In this document: piece by piece, positions 26,500-36,118 of the stretch
Numbering within the stretch: the stretch's first letter is position 1
Layout: the number at the start of each line of letters is the position of its first letter
Source of the DNA: Sphingobacterium zeae
Lineage (GTDB): Bacteria; Bacteroidota; Bacteroidia; Sphingobacteriales; Sphingobacteriaceae
Assembly (NCBI RefSeq): GCF_030818895.1
Contig: NZ_JAUTBA010000001.1
Span: 558,001-622,000 of the forward strand
Direction of reading: 5' to 3'
Length of the DNA stretch: 64,000 bases
Made by a program: the position numbers and the translations under genes
The notes under the pieces: model-generated
What the model saw: the letters and a program-made list of their open reading frames with translations, nothing else
Told to the model about the DNA's origin: nothing
The model's database searches: none

Positions 26500-28263
26500 G
26501 TGAGTCAAGATAAAATAACTGGTAAAACCTACGATATCAATCTGGTAAAGCGCATGAGTCGCTATATGCGGCCGTATCATGTCGCATTTTGGATATCGGT
26601 CGTTCTAACGATATTATTAGCCGCTGTGGCGCCCGCTTTGCCCATGCTCATTCAGCATACACTAGATAACTACATTTTAAACTTCGATACAAGCGGATTA
26701 TCTTTTATGTTGATAGCGATGTTGGCCCTGGTCATCCTGCAGACTTTGATCCGTTATTATCATACCCTAATGACGAATACCCTGGGGCAATCCGTAATTC
26801 GCGATATTCGAATTCAGGTATTTAATCACATCGTACAACTCAGACTGAAATATTTCGATCGTACGGCATTGGGGAAATTGATTACACGTACCATCTCTGA
26901 TCTGGAAACCCTTTCAAATATTTTTTCTGAAGGGTTGATTCAAATTATTGGTGATCTATTGCAGCTGATTGTTATTCTGGTTGTCATGTTTTACTCCGAC
27001 TGGAAACTGACATTGATTGTTTTGATTCCAATGCCTTTGATGGTGGGCGCGACTTATGTGTTTAAAGAGGCGATGAAGTCTGCTTTTATTGATGTGAGAA
27101 AATGGGTTTCCAACTTAAATACTTTTCTGCAAGAACACATTACGGGAGTCGGTATTATCCAGTATTTTGCGCGCGAAAAGCAAGAAATGGATAAGTTTAA
27201 GGAGATTAATGCACAACATCGAAATGCACATATCCGGACGAATTGGTACTTCTCCATCTTTTTTCCCGTTTTGGAAATTATCATGGCCATTGCCCTGGGC
27301 TTATTGGTCTGGTTCGGTTCCAAGCAGATTATGGGGGATGTGATCTCTCCAGGTGTCGTGGTCGCCTTTATCATGTATATCAATATGATCTTTAGACCCA
27401 TCCGGGAGCTTATAGATAAGTTTAATACCCTTCAAATGGGTATGGTGAGCGCTGAGCGCATCTTTGAAGTGCTGGACACTAACGAAAAGACACCAAATTT
27501 AGGGACTTTGAAACCCCATCATATCAACGGAGAAATTACATTCAAACACGTTTGGTTTGCCTATAATGAAGAAAACTGGGTACTGAAAGATGTGAACTTC
27601 AATGTCAATCCAGGGGAGACTTTGGCTTTAGTGGGTGCTACTGGTGCCGGAAAGTCTTCTACGATCAACATTCTGAGCCGGTTTTATGAAATAAATAAAG
27701 GTGAAATTTTGTTGGATGGCCATAACATCCGCGATTATGATCTTGATTACCTGAGAAATACAATAGCAACGGTATTGCAGGATGTATTCCTTTTTTCAGA
27801 TAGTGTTCTCAACAATATTACGCTCGGGGATCCTAGGATCTCTCGGGAGCAGGTAATTGAAGCCGCGAAAGAAGTTGGAGCGCATAATTTTATTATGCGG
27901 CTGCCTGGCGGCTATGATTATGATGTGAAAGAGCGGGGAGCAACTTTGTCTGCCGGACAGGCTCAGTTGATTTCTTTTATACGGGCACTGGTGCACGATC
28001 CCCGGATTCTTATCTTGGATGAAGCGACCTCTTCGGTGGATACCGAAACAGAAGAGCTAATCCAATATGCAATTGACAATTTAATGAAGGGGAGAACATC
28101 AATTGTTATTGCTCACCGCTTGTCCACCATTCAAAAGGCGGACAAGATTATTGTGTTGGATAAAGGCGAAATAAAGGAAATCGGAACACATCAAGAATTG
28201 TTATCTTTTGATGGTTATTACAAAAAACTATACGACTTGCAATTTCATTCCGCAGGAATTTAA
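26500..28263 (+). CDS. ABC exporter, fused membrane and ATPase domains (MsbA/MDR-like)
   Basis: Inner-membrane exporter half-transporter, probably a homodimer moving lipid or a hydrophobic compound. The 587 residues comprise a six-helix membrane domain (about 20-320) and an ATPase domain (about 340-585) with Walker A GATGAGKSS, Q-loop TVLQDVFLFSD, signature LSAGQAQLISFIRAL, Walker B ILILDEATSSVD, and H-loop VIAHRLSTI. The signature has Ala where most have Gly (LSGGQ). It starts with GTG at 26500, since no ATG precedes the conserved YDINLVKRMSRYMRPYH region. Substrate unknown. Confidence 0.93.
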   Translation: MSQDKITGKTYDINLVKRMSRYMRPYHVAFWISVVLTILLAAVAPALPMLIQHTLDNYILNFDTSGLSFMLIAMLALVILQTLIRYYHTLMTNTLGQSVIRDIRIQVFNHIVQLRLKYFDRTALGKLITRTISDLETLSNIFSEGLIQIIGDLLQLIVILVVMFYSDWKLTLIVLIPMPLMVGATYVFKEAMKSAFIDVRKWVSNLNTFLQEHITGVGIIQYFAREKQEMDKFKEINAQHRNAHIRTNWYFSIFFPVLEIIMAIALGLLVWFGSKQIMGDVISPGVVVAFIMYINMIFRPIRELIDKFNTLQMGMVSAERIFEVLDTNEKTPNLGTLKPHHINGEITFKHVWFAYNEENWVLKDVNFNVNPGETLALVGATGAGKSSTINILSRFYEINKGEILLDGHNIRDYDLDYLRNTIATVLQDVFLFSDSVLNNITLGDPRISREQVIEAAKEVGAHNFIMRLPGGYDYDVKERGATLSAGQAQLISFIRALVHDPRILILDEATSSVDTETEELIQYAIDNLMKGRTSIVIAHRLSTIQKADKIIVLDKGEIKEIGTHQELLSFDGYYKKLYDLQFHSAGI

Positions 28264-28785
28264 TTAAGCAATAATACTCTCTTTAGGAATAGTTTCTTCA
28301 TCCTCAATACGTGTATTTGCTTTAATTTCGGAACCTCGTCCTACAAGAACATTTGATCCAATTGACACATTTGGTCCGATATTGACAAAATCTTCAATAA
28401 TGGTATTACTTTCGATAACAGCAGAGCCCGAGATAACGCAGTGGTCTCCTATTTGCACATCAGGAGCGACAGAAGCGCCAGGAAGGATAATAGTACCCTC
28501 TCCGATTTCGGCTCTCTTTGATACGAAAGCTTTCGGATGTATGAGCGTCTTGTAGTTCCAGCCAGCATTTTCCGATACAATCCGTTGACGAAGACCCGGA
28601 TTTTTGACTGCAATAAAGAACTCTTCTTCCCTTTCTTTACCTTGATGATGAAGTTGAACCTCATAATCGAATACATCTTCAATGAGCAGCGATTTGTCAA
28701 TAAGACCACCAATATCAATCGCTAGGTCTTCTGCTACATCGACTGCAGTTTTTGCGTGGGCAGTTGCACCGTATATATATAACAT
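28264..28785 (-). CDS. NeuD-like sugar O-acyltransferase, left-handed beta-helix
   Basis: Probable acetyl-CoA-dependent acyltransferase acting on a sugar of a surface glycan. ATG at 28785 gives MLYIYGATAHAKTAVDVAEDL, the nucleotide-fold N-terminus of NeuD/PglD-type enzymes (about 1-80); a TTG start five codons upstream is unlikely. Hexapeptide repeats (about 90-165) form the left-handed helix: AEIGEGTIILPGASVAPDVQ, IGDHCVISGSAVIES and later turns. The 173 residues are slightly short for the family (about 210) and the N-terminal domain lacks the full GAGGHA loop (GATAHA here). No sugar-synthesis genes flank it, so the substrate is open. Confidence 0.82.
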   Translation of the reverse strand: MLYIYGATAHAKTAVDVAEDLAIDIGGLIDKSLLIEDVFDYEVQLHHQGKEREEEFFIAVKNPGLRQRIVSENAGWNYKTLIHPKAFVSKRAEIGEGTIILPGASVAPDVQIGDHCVISGSAVIESNTIIEDFVNIGPNVSIGSNVLVGRGSEIKANTRIEDEETIPKESIIA

Positions 28786-28921
28786 ATTTTTTTTCCGCAA
28801 AGATAAAGCTTTCTAAAAAGATGCTCTTTGGTATCCGGTAAAAAATTGCAACAAAATGTTGGCTTGATTGTTTTTCTACTGAAAGAGCTATAAAGTTGAT
28901 TGTTTTTTCGGAAGCAATTAT

Positions 28922-28955
28922 ATTGCATATAAAGATCAATTTATCTAAGTTTGTT
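28922..28955 (+). promoter_or_regulatory. Promoter of the DUF4293 gene, copy B of the shared 32-bp element
   Basis: TTG (28923-28925), 20-base spacer, TAAGTTTG (28946-28953); the downstream ATG is 22 bases after the last G. It differs from copy C at two spacer positions, which also weakens the ATTGC/GCAAT inverted repeat. Confidence 0.85.
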
Positions 28956-28974
28956 GCTATACAAAAATTAAACT

Positions 28975-29457
28975 ATGATTCAACGTATCCAAACTGTTTA
29001 TCTGCTGATAGCAGGATTAGTCATATTCGGCTTGTTTCTATTTCCCTATGTTAATTATAGCGATTTAGTGGGTTTAGGGAAAAATGTAAAAGTAACTGGC
29101 GTGTATGGTGTGGCTGCAGGCCAGTCTGTACATGAAGGGGGATTCGGGTATATCCTTCAGACTGTAGCAACCGTTTTGTTAGGAGGACTTCCGATATTTA
29201 CGATATTTAAGTTTAAAAAACGTAAAGTCCAACTTTTGCTAATCTGGGTAGAGATTGTGGCGATTATACTATTTGCAATATGGTTATATTCATCTGCAAG
29301 TACCCATTTAGCTACAGTAAGCCAATTTTTGGGTGCTGGAAATATCGGCGTAGGCTTCTTTTTATTGCCAATTTCGATTATTTTCTGTGCGTTAGCCATG
29401 GGGGGCGTGCGTAAAGATGAAAAGTTAATCCGATCTGCGGATCGCTTACGGGCATAA
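28975..29457 (+). CDS. DUF4293 family membrane protein
   Basis: Small integral membrane protein of unknown function, restricted as far as I know to Bacteroidota. The 160-residue protein starts MIQRIQTVYLLIAGLVIFGLF, the conserved DUF4293 opening, and has four hydrophobic segments (about 7-25, 58-76, 86-103, 122-142) separated by KFKKRK and ending in a charged tail (RKDEKLIRSADRLRA). A dedicated promoter precedes it and a hairpin terminator follows, so it is transcribed alone. Confidence 0.85.
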   Translation: MIQRIQTVYLLIAGLVIFGLFLFPYVNYSDLVGLGKNVKVTGVYGVAAGQSVHEGGFGYILQTVATVLLGGLPIFTIFKFKKRKVQLLLIWVEIVAIILFAIWLYSSASTHLATVSQFLGAGNIGVGFFLLPISIIFCALAMGGVRKDEKLIRSADRLRA

Positions 29458-29484
29458 TTTTAAAATAATAGTACAATAATAATC

Positions 29485-29510
29485 AAAGCTACGGTCTTCG
29501 TAGCTTTTTT
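29485..29510 (+). terminator. Rho-independent terminator after the DUF4293 gene
   Basis: AAAGCTACG (29485-29493) pairs with CGTAGCTTT (29499-29507) around a 5-nt loop, followed by T residues to 29510. Confidence 0.88.
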
Positions 29511-29523
29511 AAGTATATATGAT

Positions 29524-29988
29524 ATGAATGTTTTTGTTCGATATATTTCCATCTTCATACTTTTCCTTGGGGGCAGAATAGTACAAGCGCAGTCTGCAGA
29601 TTCGTTGCTGGTTGTTGACGATATTCAGTTTGATGTCAAGGGATATTATGTAGATGAATCTAAGAAAGAATTGGTGATTAATCTATTTGCTATATCGTAC
29701 AGTACTGATCCGAGGGAATATAAAATGAATACGTTTTCCACGCAAGTGTTCGATCAGAAAAAACAGCCCCATTTTTTTTCAAGGATCCAAATGGGCAATG
29801 TTTTGGTTAAGTTCGAAGATAAACAGAATTATCTGCATTATTTATTAGAAGAAGATAAGCCTGTGGATATACAGGTGGTTGTTAAGGATTGGAAGAAAAC
29901 GGATAAGCCGCTTATGATCAAGCTAGTGTTTGAGAGCAGTACAGAAGAAGGCGAGTTTTTGGATGTTCCTATTCCATTAAAGAATTAG
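29524..29988 (+). CDS. Exported protein of unknown function
   Basis: I do not recognise this family. The 154-residue product has a signal peptide (MNVFVRYISIFILFLGGRIVQAQ). Its mature part is rich in alternating hydrophobic strands (DIQFDVKGYYV, KELVINLFAISYS, VDIQVVVKDW, LMIKLVFESS), which suggests a small immunoglobulin-like beta sandwich in the periplasm. No cysteines or catalytic motifs stand out. It is isolated by terminators on both sides, so it forms its own transcription unit. Confidence 0.75.
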   Translation: MNVFVRYISIFILFLGGRIVQAQSADSLLVVDDIQFDVKGYYVDESKKELVINLFAISYSTDPREYKMNTFSTQVFDQKKQPHFFSRIQMGNVLVKFEDKQNYLHYLLEEDKPVDIQVVVKDWKKTDKPLMIKLVFESSTEEGEFLDVPIPLKN

Positions 29989-30006
29989 TTGATTGAGGCA
30001 TCGTTC

Positions 30007-30047
30007 AAAAAAAAGCTTCGAAGTTATAACTTTGAAGCTTTTTTTAT
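30007..30047. terminator. Bidirectional terminator
   Basis: AAGCTTCGAAGTT pairs with AACTTTGAAGCTT (one G-T pair) around AT, flanked by A7 and T7. It serves the convergent genes ending at 29988 and 30058. Confidence 0.88.
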
Positions 30048-30057
30048 TTGGTCAATA

Positions 30058-30597
30058 TTATCGATTATATCGGATCTGTTGCCTGTCCATCATGCCCATC
30101 TGATCTTTCATCATTTTGATCTGATCCGCCAATAATTTGTTTTTATCTGCTTTTTTCGCTTCTTGAAGAAGTTTTTCTGCTTCACGCTTATTGCGTTTTG
30201 CCATTGCTACCCCTGCTAGGCTTAATTTTGCTAAAGCAATATTATGGTCCATATGTAAACCTAAAGCCAATGCTTTCTTAAAATATTTTTCAGATTGCAT
30301 GGGTGCACGTTGTGATTCGATCAGCCCAATCAGCATATTGTAGTAACCGTGCTGTTGTGGAATCAATTGCTTTTCGTAATTGGTGATTTTTCCTAGCCAT
30401 TTTTCTGCTGCGACCATATTTTGTTTACGCATATGCCATTGCGCAATCAGCATATATTCATGGAAAAATACAGTAACGAAGCCTAAAATCGTGACGAAAA
30501 TACCTAATATTCCCCAGCCCCAGTTCCCAGTCCAGAATAAGGCAACTGTTCCGATAAGCAATGCACTGCAAATAATGATTCTAACGAGATTTGACAT
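30058..30597 (-). CDS. Membrane protein with TPR-like helical tail
   Basis: Unknown function. The 179-residue protein has two N-terminal membrane helices (IIICSALLIGTVALFW and WGILGIFVTILGFVTVFF, about residues 6-48). A cytoplasmic helical part follows (about 50-165), with repeats that look like tetratricopeptides (KWLGKITNYEKQL, YYNMLIGLIESQRA, SEKYFKKALALG, AEKLLQEAKKADK). The C-terminus is rich in Met and Gln. It may scaffold a membrane complex; this is inference. It is convergent with the previous gene. Confidence 0.72.
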   Translation of the reverse strand: MSNLVRIIICSALLIGTVALFWTGNWGWGILGIFVTILGFVTVFFHEYMLIAQWHMRKQNMVAAEKWLGKITNYEKQLIPQQHGYYNMLIGLIESQRAPMQSEKYFKKALALGLHMDHNIALAKLSLAGVAMAKRNKREAEKLLQEAKKADKNKLLADQIKMMKDQMGMMDRQQIRYNR

Positions 30598-30802
30598 AAA
30601 TCTTTGTTTAAAATATTTTTATTCAATTTAATCTTGCAAATATCCGTTTATTTCACCGTTTAAGCAACTTGTTCAGGTGGTTATTTTGTAAAAATGTATT
30701 TTTATAGAAGTCAGCGGCCCTAAATTAGTTAGGCATCTCGAAAGAGAAAGGAGGGGGGCGGATAAATTTGCCTTTGTATTGAACTTTATCTATGTTTGAA
30801 TT

Positions 30803-31477
30803 ATGGAAAAGCAATATGATGATTCTTGGGCGCCTGTGTTAAAGCCGTTGTTCGCCCAACCTTATATGAAACAGTTGTCTACTTTTGTACAAGGGGAGCG
30901 TCGACAAAAGAAAGTGTTTCCACCGGCAGGTCTTGTGATGAATGCTTTTAAACTGACACCACTGGATCAAGTGAAAGTTGTCATCTTAGGACAAGATCCG
31001 TACCATAATGACGGACAGGCGCATGGTCTATCTTTTTCCGTTCCGGAAGGAATTGCGGTGCCGCCGTCCTTGAAAAATATTTTCAAGGAATTGCAAGATG
31101 ACATACCTGGTTTTGTTGAGCCACAATCTGGTAATTTGACTTCTTGGGCCAAACAAGGAGTGCTGCTGTTGAATGCGACATTGACCGTAGAAGCGCATCG
31201 CGCAGCATCCCATCAAAAGAAAGGTTGGGAGATTTTTACAGACAGCATTATTCACGCCATTTCAGCGCATTGTGATCACGTCGTATTTCTATTGTGGGGA
31301 AGTTATGCCCAAAAGAAAAATGTGCTTATTGATCCGAAAAAACACCTTATCCTAAAGGCGGTACACCCCTCACCTTTATCTGTTTATCGCGGCTTTTTTG
31401 GTAGCAAGCACTTTTCGAAAGCAAACCAATACTTGGTTGCGCAGGGTAAAACTCCAATTGATTGGCGCCTGCTTTAA
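30803..31477 (+). CDS. ung: Uracil-DNA glycosylase, family 1
   Basis: Removes uracil from DNA to start base-excision repair. The 224-residue length and all motifs fit family 1 UDG: the catalytic [53 protein letters not shown], and the DNA-intercalation loop [22 protein letters not shown] at 30763-30770 could be its -7 element. It is a monocistronic plus-strand gene. Confidence 0.97.
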   Translation: MEKQYDDSWAPVLKPLFAQPYMKQLSTFVQGERRQKKVFPPAGLVMNAFKLTPLDQVKVVILGQDPYHNDGQAHGLSFSVPEGIAVPPSLKNIFKELQDDIPGFVEPQSGNLTSWAKQGVLLLNATLTVEAHRAASHQKKGWEIFTDSIIHAISAHCDHVVFLLWGSYAQKKNVLIDPKKHLILKAVHPSPLSVYRGFFGSKHFSKANQYLVAQGKTPIDWRLL

Positions 31478-31607
31478 ATTTTGCGAGGAGTTTCTTATAC
31501 CATTGCCGATGTTCGCTTAGAAGAGTAAATGTTTTCTAAAGGTAAGCTGCCGGTAAAGATGTTTTTGATAGAGACTAGGTGTCTTTGCCTAATCATTCAT
31601 ATACCAC

Positions 31608-32078
31608 TTAATATTCCAAAGGAATAATAGGCTCTTTTTTGCTTGTAGACATAATCATCATGGTTTGGAATGTCTTTACAAAAGGTATTTTGGATATTTT
31701 TTCCATAATAACACCTTCGTAAGCTTTGATATCTTTCACGTAAACTTTGAGGATAAAATCGCAATTTCCTGTAACGTGGTGGCACTCGGTGACTTCAGGT
31801 ATCATTTTTACTGCGGCAACAAACTCCGGTATCGCATTGTGTGTATGGAAGTCGAGTGAAATTTGGATGAATGATTTGATTCCAAGGCCTAACTTCTCTT
31901 CGTCTACAAATGCATGATAACTTTTGATGAAGCCTGAATTTTCCAGCTTTCGCACACGTTCTAATGTTGGAGCGGGAGAAAGTCCAATGCTGGAAGCAAG
32001 CTGCAAATTTGTTATACGACCATTCTCTTGTAATAGTTTAAGAATTTTTAAATCAGTTTTGTCCGGTGCAAAGGGCAT
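31608..32078 (-). CDS. Lrp/AsnC family transcriptional regulator
   Basis: Feast/famine regulator, likely sensing an amino acid. The 156-residue protein has an N-terminal winged helix (about 8-65: DLKILKLLQENGRITNLQLA, GLSPAPTLERVRKLENSGFI) and the C-terminal RAM effector domain (IKSFIQISLD, VTECHHVTGNCDFILKVYVKDI). Upstream, a 15-bp direct repeat spaced by exactly 30 bp (32110-32154) is a plausible autoregulatory site. No transport or catabolic gene is next to it, so its regulon lies elsewhere. Confidence 0.94.
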   Translation of the reverse strand: MPFAPDKTDLKILKLLQENGRITNLQLASSIGLSPAPTLERVRKLENSGFIKSYHAFVDEEKLGLGIKSFIQISLDFHTHNAIPEFVAAVKMIPEVTECHHVTGNCDFILKVYVKDIKAYEGVIMEKISKIPFVKTFQTMMIMSTSKKEPIIPLEY

Positions 32079-32109
32079 ATCTTAAGTCTTAATAATCAAT
32101 ACTATTTGT

Positions 32110-32154
32110 AAATATACAAAATTAAATTTGGAAATTTGCAAATATACGAAATTA
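32110..32154. repeat. 30-bp-spaced direct repeat, possible Lrp operator
   Basis: AAATATACAAAATTA (32110-32124) recurs as AAATATACGAAATTA (32140-32154), 14/15 identical and three helical turns apart, with another A/T-rich half-site between them. It lies 31-76 bp upstream of the lrp-type gene and overlaps TATATTTA/TATATTTG promoter-like boxes on the minus strand. Lrp proteins bind in-phase repeated sites, so autoregulation is a fair inference. Confidence 0.5.
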
Positions 32155-32342
32155 TTGATGATTAATAGATTTTAGTTATATAATTAATATTGACTTATAA
32201 CTTTAATTGATTGAAAATCATTTGACTGTCATAATCGATTGAAATGTGTTCATTTTAATTAAATAGAGTGACAAATATCATTTTTTATTAAAAATGCCAG
32301 CGTATAGCCGTATAAAATGCTGTTTTATTGGCTTTGAAATTG

Positions 32343-32382
32343 TAACTTTGCAGTTCGATAGGTGGGGAGGTGAAGCCCTCCC
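32343..32382 (+). promoter_or_regulatory. suf operon promoter and leader hairpin
   Basis: TAACTTTG (32343-32350) is a probable -7 element. A short GC-rich hairpin follows at once in the leader (GGGAGG 32365-32370 with CCTCCC 32377-32382, loop TGAAGC), with no T run after it, so it is not a terminator. The sufB ATG is 28 bases further on. The rest of the gap 32155-32342 is AT-rich with no gene visible. Confidence 0.5.
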
Positions 32383-32409
32383 AAATTAGTTAAACCGTGA
32401 GAGCGCAAT

Positions 32410-33861
32410 ATGAGTACTAAAGACGACGATTTGTTAAAAGAGCTGGAGCTCGAAGAATATAAATACGGGTTCACGACAGATATCGAAATGGAAATTGCAG
32501 CCAAAGGCCTTAGTGAGGATACGGTGCGTTTTATTTCGGCAAAAAAGAATGAGCCTGAATGGTTATTGGAGTGGCGATTAAAAGCTTTCCGTCATTTCTT
32601 GACGTTGAAAATGCCTACTTGGCAGAATTTTAAAGCACCTGAAATTGATTTTCAAGAGATTTCTTACTACGCGGCTCCTAAAGCAAAACCACAGCTGAAT
32701 TCGATGGATGAAGTTGATCCTGAGTTAATTGCTACTTTCGAAAAATTGGGTATTCCTTTGGATGAGCAGAAAGTGTTAGCTGGGGTGGTTGCCGTAGATG
32801 CTGTCTTTGATTCTGTATCCGTCAAAACAACGTTTCGTGAGAAGTTAAAAGAACAAGGAGTCATCTTCTGTTCGTTTGGTGAAGCTGTGCAAGAGCACCC
32901 AGAGTTGGTGAAAAAATATTTAGGCACAGTTGTCCCACAGACCGACAATATCTATGCGGCCTTGAATTCTGCTGTTTTCTCCGATGGTTCATTTGTTTAT
33001 GTCCCAAAAGGAGTAAGATGTCCGATGGAATTATCGACCTATTTCCGTATCAATGCACAAAATACTGGACAATTTGAGCGTACGTTGATCGTTGCGGATG
33101 AAGGGGCTTATGTATCTTATTTGGAGGGATGTACAGCGCCTATGCGTGATGAAAATCAACTGCATGCTGCAGTCGTTGAACTGATTGCGGAACGCGATGC
33201 GGAGATTAAATATTCAACAGTACAGAACTGGTATCCTGGTGATAAGGATGGAAAAGGCGGGATTTATAATTTTGTGACTAAACGTGGAATCTGTAAGGGG
33301 GACAACAGTAAAATTTCCTGGACTCAGGTAGAAACTGGTTCTGCAATTACGTGGAAATATCCGGGGGTGATTTTAAAAGGTAATAACTCGATTGGTGAAT
33401 TTTACTCTGTGGCCATGACGCGTAATTATCAGGTGGCCGATACAGGTACGAAAATGATTCATTTGGGTAAGAACACAAAATCTAAAATTGTCTCTAAAGG
33501 TATCTCTGCCGGTAAGAGCCACAACAGTTATAGAGGTTTGGTAAAGATTGGACCGAATGCAGACAATTCGCGCAATTTTACACAATGTGATTCCTTATTG
33601 ATTGGTGATAAATGCGGAGCGCATACGTTCCCCTATATCGAAAATAGAAATAAGACGGCTAAGTTAGAGCATGAAGCGACTACTTCTAAAATTGGTGAAG
33701 ACCAAGTATTCTATTTGAATCAGCGTGGTATAGATTCAGAAAAAGCTGTTGGTCTAATTGTCAATGGTTATGCGAAGGAAGTATTAAATCAGTTGCCGAT
33801 GGAGTTTGCGGTAGAGGCTCAAAAATTATTGGCAATTTCATTAGAAGGTTCAGTAGGATAG
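32410..33861 (+). CDS. sufB: Fe-S cluster assembly scaffold protein SufB
   Basis: Scaffold subunit of the SufBC2D complex on which Fe-S clusters form. The 483-residue protein has normal length and the family phrases [58 protein letters not shown], and the C-terminal core [23 protein letters not shown], which carries the conserved cysteine, then [17 protein letters not shown]. It is the first gene of sufBCD; sufC starts 63 bp later. Confidence 0.97.
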   Translation: MSTKDDDLLKELELEEYKYGFTTDIEMEIAAKGLSEDTVRFISAKKNEPEWLLEWRLKAFRHFLTLKMPTWQNFKAPEIDFQEISYYAAPKAKPQLNSMDEVDPELIATFEKLGIPLDEQKVLAGVVAVDAVFDSVSVKTTFREKLKEQGVIFCSFGEAVQEHPELVKKYLGTVVPQTDNIYAALNSAVFSDGSFVYVPKGVRCPMELSTYFRINAQNTGQFERTLIVADEGAYVSYLEGCTAPMRDENQLHAAVVELIAERDAEIKYSTVQNWYPGDKDGKGGIYNFVTKRGICKGDNSKISWTQVETGSAITWKYPGVILKGNNSIGEFYSVAMTRNYQVADTGTKMIHLGKNTKSKIVSKGISAGKSHNSYRGLVKIGPNADNSRNFTQCDSLLIGDKCGAHTFPYIENRNKTAKLEHEATTSKIGEDQVFYLNQRGIDSEKAVGLIVNGYAKEVLNQLPMEFAVEAQKLLAISLEGSVG

Positions 33862-33924
33862 ATAAAAAATCATTGGAAATGTAGTTTAATAATACTGCAT
33901 TGCACCATACTCAATACGAATAAA

Positions 33925-34683
33925 ATGTTAAGCATTAAAAATTTACATGCGTCTGTAGAAGACAAACAAATATTAAAAGGGTTAAACCTAGAAGTAAAAG
34001 CTGGAGAAATTCACGCGATTATGGGGCCAAATGGTGCTGGTAAAAGTACTTTGGGCAATGTATTAGCGGGACGTGAATCGTATGAAGTAAGTGAAGGTTC
34101 GGCACTATTGGATGGTATAGATTTATTAGATCTTTCACCTGAGGATCGTGCGCGTGAAGGGCTGTTCTTGGCTTTTCAATACCCTATTGAAATTCCGGGT
34201 GTATCGAATATCAATTTCTTGAAAACAGCTGTAAATGATATCCGCGAATACAAAGGCCTTCCCCCTATGGAAGCAAAGGAATTTTTACAGATGGTTAAAG
34301 ACAAGCAAAAACTAGTAGAGTTTTCAGCTAATTTAGCTAACCGTTCTTTAAACGAGGGGTTTTCGGGCGGTGAGAAAAAGCGTAACGAGATTTTTCAATT
34401 GGCCATGTTAAATCCAAAATTGTCTATTTTGGATGAGACCGATTCTGGTTTGGATATCGATGCACTACGTATCGTTGCAAACGGGGTGAATCAATTGCGC
34501 TCTAAAGCCAATGCTTTTATTGTGATTACACACTACCAACGTTTGTTGGATTATATCGTTCCAGATTTTGTTCACGTATTGTACAATGGCCGTATCGTGA
34601 AATCGGGACCTAAAGAATTGGCTTTGGAGCTCGAAGAAAAAGGATACGATTGGTTAAAAGAATATGATACACAAAACGCCTAA
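33925..34683 (+). CDS. sufC: Fe-S cluster assembly ATPase SufC
   Basis: ABC-type ATPase that drives the SufBC2D scaffold. The 252-residue protein has Walker A GPNGAGKSTLGNVLAG, the signature FSGGEKKRNEIFQ, and Walker B LSILDETDSGLD with the SufC-specific spacing, then THYQRLLDYI. It lies between sufB and sufD with gaps of about 60 bp. SufS and SufE are not in this window. Confidence 0.97.
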   Translation: MLSIKNLHASVEDKQILKGLNLEVKAGEIHAIMGPNGAGKSTLGNVLAGRESYEVSEGSALLDGIDLLDLSPEDRAREGLFLAFQYPIEIPGVSNINFLKTAVNDIREYKGLPPMEAKEFLQMVKDKQKLVEFSANLANRSLNEGFSGGEKKRNEIFQLAMLNPKLSILDETDSGLDIDALRIVANGVNQLRSKANAFIVITHYQRLLDYIVPDFVHVLYNGRIVKSGPKELALELEEKGYDWLKEYDTQNA

Positions 34684-34742
34684 TCTTTTACCTGAGTAAA
34701 TAGGATTGGAAGAGAATTTTGGCGATTTGATTAAAAAATAAC

Positions 34743-36050
34743 ATGAGTACATTAGTTTCAGAATCATTACTTCAACAAGTGTTGGGAGCATACAGGGAGC
34801 AAGGCGTTTCGGACGAACCTTCGTTTTTTGTACAGGCCCGTCAACTTGCATTCGAGCGTTTCGAAGCAGCAGGCTTTCCCACCGTTAAGAATGAAGAATG
34901 GAAATATACAAACATCCACAGTATTATCAATAAGTCCTATGCGCTTGATGTTGATGTGGATATCGAAGGCTTAGACTTTAGTGCTGGTGAGATTCCTAAG
35001 CTGGATGCCTATCGCATTATCTTGGTAAATGGCCAATATGTATTGGCAGTAAGCGAACTAGAGAGTGTGAAAGGACTTTCGGTTGTTCCTATGGATGAAG
35101 CCGTGTCGGACCCTGCTTTTGAAGCGCATTTTGCCAAGTATGCCGATAAGTCAGACAATATTATGGTTGCGCTGAATACCGCTGCTTTCACGAATGGTGT
35201 TTTTATCCATGTAAAGAAAGGCGCCGTAATTGATAAACCAATTCAGATTATTCATGTCGCAACAGGCAAGGAAGATTTCTTTGCGCAAACACGTAATTTG
35301 ATTGTTGTCGAACCAAATGCAGAGCTAGAGTTGATCGAAAGCTTCATCACTGCAGAAGGTACTGCAAATAACGTTCACAATAAGGTTTCTGAGATTATCG
35401 TCAAAGAGAATGCAAAGATGCAACATTATTATTTGCAACTCGCTGGATCTGTAAGCCGGTACTTTAATCATACAGAGGTACACCAAGAAAAATATAGCCT
35501 TTATAATAATTACAATTGTAATTTCCCTGGAGCACCATTTATTCGTAACAATATCAATGTACGTTTGGACGCAGAAAATGTGGAAAGTCATTTATATGGC
35601 ATTAACTTAACTGCTGGAGATCAGCTGGTCGATAATCATACCGTTGTAGATCATCTTAAGCCGCACTGCGAGTCTTATGAATGGTATAAGAATATTACGC
35701 AGGATAAATCTGTAGCGGTTTTCAATGGGAAAATTTTCGTTCGCGAAGATGCTCAAAAAACCAATGCTTTTCAACAGAACAATAACATGTTGATGTCAGA
35801 TAATTCCACTGTGTACACTAAGCCTCAATTGGAGATCTTTGCAGATGACGTAAAATGTTCGCATGGATGTACGATTGGTCAGTTTGACAACGAAGCGCTG
35901 TTTTATCTAAGAGCAAGAGGGATTGGTGAAGAATCTGCGCGTATCCTGTTGGTTCATGCATTTGCATTTGATGTAACCACACGTTTCTCTAACGAAGTTG
36001 TTCGGAAATATGTTGAAGAGCTTGTAGAGGAAAGTCTGAGAACAAGTTAA
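34743..36050 (+). CDS. sufD: Fe-S cluster assembly protein SufD
   Basis: Partner of SufB in the scaffold complex, implicated in iron acquisition. The 435-residue protein shows NEEWKYTNIHSI near residue 55, the beta-helix core with VEPNAELELIESFI, VDNHTVVDHLKPHCES, FNGKIFVREDAQKTNAFQQN, and the C-terminal DDVKCSHGCTIGQFDNEALFYLRARGI typical of SufD. It closes the operon; a strong hairpin follows at 36077-36118. Confidence 0.97.
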   Translation: MSTLVSESLLQQVLGAYREQGVSDEPSFFVQARQLAFERFEAAGFPTVKNEEWKYTNIHSIINKSYALDVDVDIEGLDFSAGEIPKLDAYRIILVNGQYVLAVSELESVKGLSVVPMDEAVSDPAFEAHFAKYADKSDNIMVALNTAAFTNGVFIHVKKGAVIDKPIQIIHVATGKEDFFAQTRNLIVVEPNAELELIESFITAEGTANNVHNKVSEIIVKENAKMQHYYLQLAGSVSRYFNHTEVHQEKYSLYNNYNCNFPGAPFIRNNINVRLDAENVESHLYGINLTAGDQLVDNHTVVDHLKPHCESYEWYKNITQDKSVAVFNGKIFVREDAQKTNAFQQNNNMLMSDNSTVYTKPQLEIFADDVKCSHGCTIGQFDNEALFYLRARGIGEESARILLVHAFAFDVTTRFSNEVVRKYVEELVEESLRTS

Positions 36051-36076
36051 ATCCATATTGGAATATATCGCTTTTA

Positions 36077-36118
36077 AAATATGGCGTTTACTAATGAAGT
36101 AGACGCCATATTTTTTTT
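36077..36118 (+). terminator. suf operon terminator
   Basis: AAATATGGCGTTTAC pairs with GTAGACGCCATATTT (one G-T pair), followed by a run of T. It lies about 30 bp after the sufD stop. Confidence 0.9.
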
